Program-made: the position numbers and the translations under genes
Notes under the pieces: model-generated
What the model saw: only the letters and a program-made list of their open reading frames with translations
Told to the model about the DNA's origin: nothing
Database searches by the model: none
In this document: positions 61,280 through 64,000 of the stretch, piece by piece
Numbering within the stretch: the stretch's first letter is position 1
Layout: every line of letters begins with the position of its first letter
DNA from: Archilochus colubris
Lineage: Eukaryota > Chordata > Aves > Apodiformes > Trochilidae
DNA length: 64,000 nt
Direction: 5' to 3'
NCBI GenBank assembly: GCA_023079485.1
Contig: CM041084.1
Coordinates: forward strand, 12,088,609 to 12,152,608

Positions 61280-63285
61280 CATAGATGTATTTTTTAAGAA
61301 GTACTGATTACAAAACTACAATTGATTAATGGATGCACGTCTTCATCTGTCATCAAGAACCGAATCAGTTCTTTTGGTTCCTAGACATACAGGTGACAGA
61401 TGATAATTTGCTCTCTTCTAAGTACAAGCTGAAGGTATCTTTGTAATCACCAGACCAATGCCAGTCCAGTGCCTCAGTGACACTGAGGAATGGTGTTGCA
61501 GTGTTTGCTGATTTTGAGTGATTAATACTGCGAACTGGTTCTTGCACTCATCCTCCCTGAGCAGAATCTTTGTAGGCCTGGAAGCTATGCAAAAATCAGG
61601 GTGCAAAATCAAAACTTCAGAGAAGACAAGTTCAGTTACTTAATCAGTGTACACATCTGTCTATTACCTGTAAAAGGAGAAGGTGTATAGAAACACTGAG
61701 TGAAACATCACAGTATTCTGTGAAATTTCAGATTTCCAACAAAGAATTCTGAGCAGGCTTGAAACAAGGCATTGTGGAAGACTGTGGGTTTTGACAGATT
61801 ATAGCTAGAAAAGTGTGAACACTGAAGGACTATTTTAGTGGTAGTATTGAAAACAATCTAATTTTAAATAGAAAAAATATAATGTTGTTATTAAAATATT
61901 ATTTTTTTCTATATATGAATATATAATATATTATAATACCTTTTAGATAAATACAATGGTTAAAGACCATGTAGCACTACAGAATTTTTTAAATTCATGA
62001 TTATGGTATCTTTTTTATTACCATTAGGTGAGTACTATTAACACTTTCCATTACAGTTTTGGGAGGCACATTCATTATGCCAGAATTTCTCATGACAGAG
62101 AAATTATGCTTCCCAGGAAACCCCAGAGCCTTTTTCTGTATGCTTTTGGTTGGTTTTTTTTTTTCTATTTTTTTTGGTTGTTTTTTTTTCCCCTTTTTAA
62201 AATTTATTTATTTATTTACTGTTTATTTTTTAATTACTTTTTCTCTTTGCTTCATGATTTTTCTAGAGATTTGTAGGCAGATTCTCACGTAGGTTTCTGG
62301 ACACCGTGGTAAAGAGGTCTTCAGGCTGTTTGCATTGTTTGGAAATATGGCTTATATATGTTAAAGAGACATGTTATTTCAACAACACCAGAAAAAAAGG
62401 ACTTGAAAATTAGGAAAAACTGAAAAAATACTTTTGTACCTCACAGTAATTGTGGCTGATGATTAGGGCTCTTAGTGTCCATACACATACAAATATAACC
62501 TATCTGCATCATCAGCCAAATATACCTGGGATCTGAATTAACTGTTAAGTACTTTGTGAGGACATTCTGCACTGGATGAAGAAGAAGATGAATTCAATGA
62601 GTTCGTTATAATTTAATATCATAGTGCTTCACTGATACTCTTGCACTTCTGGATGCCAGGGATAATGGAAAGAAACTAAAAGAAGGCTATATTTAGGCCT
62701 ACTGAATACCATTTAACCTCATCACACCCCTTACAGTCTCAGCTGTTTTCTGAACTGGTAACTCAAGGGCTGCACTTCACCCATCATCAGGAAGGGAAAA
62801 GCTCTTGAAACAAGAGGGTACAGAGAAGGGGGAGCAGCCTGCTGAGGAGCTCCCAGTTGCAGACCTCCACAGAGTGAGCTTGAGGGAGATGAGTGGTCAG
62901 CAAGCCTTAGGGCAGGGCTGATTTCAGGGTAGGAAAGACGTTGCTCCATCAGTCCAGTATGCAGTGTTGATCTGCCCACACAGGATCTAAGAATGTCTGC
63001 CTGATCCAAAGCCCTCAGGGGCCGAATCGTGTCCATTTTGAATGGAAGCTGTTTACACAGCCTAGTGAAAAATGTCTTCAAGCCCCTTCCTGCTGGTCTG
63101 ATATATTGATTTTAATGGCAATATCTCAATATAACTGAGGTCAAAATCTGCCCTTGTGGGCTAAAACAGATTTTCAGATTGCATTTCTATTATGGGCTTT
63201 AATCATAGGCTTGACATTTTCCCTATGCATACTTGTGTCTGAATGAAATATTTTCTTTCTTTTTTTCTGTTTTGTTTTGTTTTTT
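61280..63285. other. Non-coding stretch
   Basis: No assignable gene. It includes an A/T-rich tract at 61860-61945, a T-rich tract at 62150-62240, and a GC-richer patch at 62740-63080 with a 116-codon minus-strand frame of unknown character. At 63095-63165 a passage faintly resembles the 3' end of very old amniote CR1-type repeats, too weakly to call. Confidence 0.55.
62150..62240. repeat. T-rich low-complexity tract
   Basis: About 90 bases of T runs broken by GG, then TTTA units. It gives rise to phenylalanine-rich plus-strand frames. Confidence 0.85.
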
Positions 63286-63292
63286 TTTTAAT
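63256..63292. repeat. T-rich (TTTTG)n tract
   Basis: T runs with C and G interruptions including TTTTG units. Low complexity. Confidence 0.8.
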
Positions 63293-63500
63293 GGAAGCAA
63301 GGAACACTGCACTTCAGAGCCAGTTGGATCAATTACTTCATTACAGCCAATAATATTGATTATACCATATTCAGTAAAGTAACATCCATCGGTGAAAATT
63401 TTAATATTCAATAATTATTGCATTATCAGAAATATTGATGGTAATAAATATTAATTAATAACTTAAAGTTCAATAGTACTGCCAATGAAGTTGTTCAGTT
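63293..63500. promoter_or_regulatory. Candidate conserved non-coding element, TAAT-dense
   Basis: About 200 bases with at least eight TAAT/ATTA cores: CAATTACTTCATTACAG, CAATAATATTGATTATAC, TTCAATAATTATTGCATTAT, GGTAATAAAT and the perfect 12-bp palindrome TATTAATTAATA (63449-63460). It is not a simple repeat and has no coding frame. Homeodomain factors are the obvious candidate binders. Conservation has not been tested. Confidence 0.4.
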
Positions 63501-63504
63501 GCAC

Positions 63505-64000
63505 ATTCTTAGAGGAGATCAAGGCTCAGACAGCACCCTGTTTCACAGCTTCAGCAGAGGACACATTGGAAACATCACAAAACATACACTCCTGTTTGCT
63601 TAATAAAATTCTGAAGAGCAGTTGCAGAAATCTTTCTTTTTTTTTTTTCTTTTAATTTATGAAAACTGAAGTGTTCTTCAGAAGTAGGAACAGGAACACT
63701 GCTAAGCATGAGGCAGCAGGTTCAACTGAAACTAAATTATTTTTTTCCTCTCCATCCTCATTTTTAATTATCTGTACAAAGTAGACCTGCTACAACGGTG
63801 CCCTCACCTCAAAAAAGCCTCAAAGCCAAATTAAATATAGAAACATCAGTAGCTCTTGCAAAATGCAAGAGATTTATGTTGTTTTCCATTCCTCTGACAG
63901 TCCTATCTGTAGCTTCTTACCCTTTGGCTTAGAAGAAGTTTAAAGTGGCCATTTGCAAGCTCACAGGCAGTAGACAGTTTTCCCGCTGAAAAAGCTGCCT
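63505..64000. other. Non-coding end of window
   Basis: Unique sequence with a T-rich tract at about 63634-63655. No gene is visible up to the window edge. Confidence 0.6.

Noticed and set aside
62731..63081. 116-codon minus-strand frame in a GC-richer patch
   Set aside because: No domain and no sign of selection visible in one sequence. Left as part of the non-coding stretch.
63095..63165. Faint resemblance to a very old amniote CR1-type 3' end
   Set aside because: Only scattered short words agree. A sensitive profile search would be needed to claim it.

Overview
The window looks like nuclear DNA from a bird. The base composition is AT-rich vertebrate-type. The dispersed repeats are CR1 LINE 3' ends, two of them ending in the (ATTCTATG)n-type tail that is typical of avian CR1. 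At 18.1-19.1 kb there is one long LTR resembling the ERVL-type solo LTRs common in Neoaves. The species and chromosome cannot be read from this sequence alone.

I find no protein-coding exon that I can assign to a known gene, and no rRNA, tRNA or CRISPR array. The reading frames present are short and overlapping, and most fall in repeats or in A/T tracts. The best overall reading is a gene desert or part of a very large intron.

Layout: 1-6.5 kb is unique AT-rich DNA. 6.9-8.2 kb is a repeat-free block with homeodomain/POU-like words around a G-rich purine strand with quadruplex potential. 8.2-17.5 kb is plain non-coding sequence. 17.5-19.1 kb holds an old CR1 fragment and the LTR. 20.9-21.7 kb is an unexplained GC-richer block. 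23.5 kb carries a perfect palindrome of two POU octamers. 25.6-25.9 kb is open in several frames on both strands and carries a YY1-like site. 27.8-34.8 kb holds three minus-strand CR1 fragments. 37.9-38.2 and 47.8-48.3 kb are TAAT-rich, conserved-element-like blocks. 45.3-45.4 kb has a phase-0 candidate exon encoding a hydrophobic helix. 50.4 kb has a 20-bp palindrome containing a POU MORE site. 54.9-55.1 and 60.9-61.3 kb hold plus-strand CR1 tails. 57.3-58.0 and 63.3-63.5 kb are further enhancer-like blocks, the first with a paired-class P3 homeodomain site.

There are no gene-gene interactions to describe. If the window has a function, it is most likely regulatory: several TAAT/POU-rich blocks spread over 64 kb in sequence with few recognisable transposons (roughly 2.2 kb). 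That is an inference from sequence texture and needs alignment to other amniotes. I see no clear sign of a wholly new system. The strongest leads are the POU palindromes, the P3 block, the candidate transmembrane exon at 45.3 kb and the 171-codon minus-strand frame at 60.2-60.8 kb.
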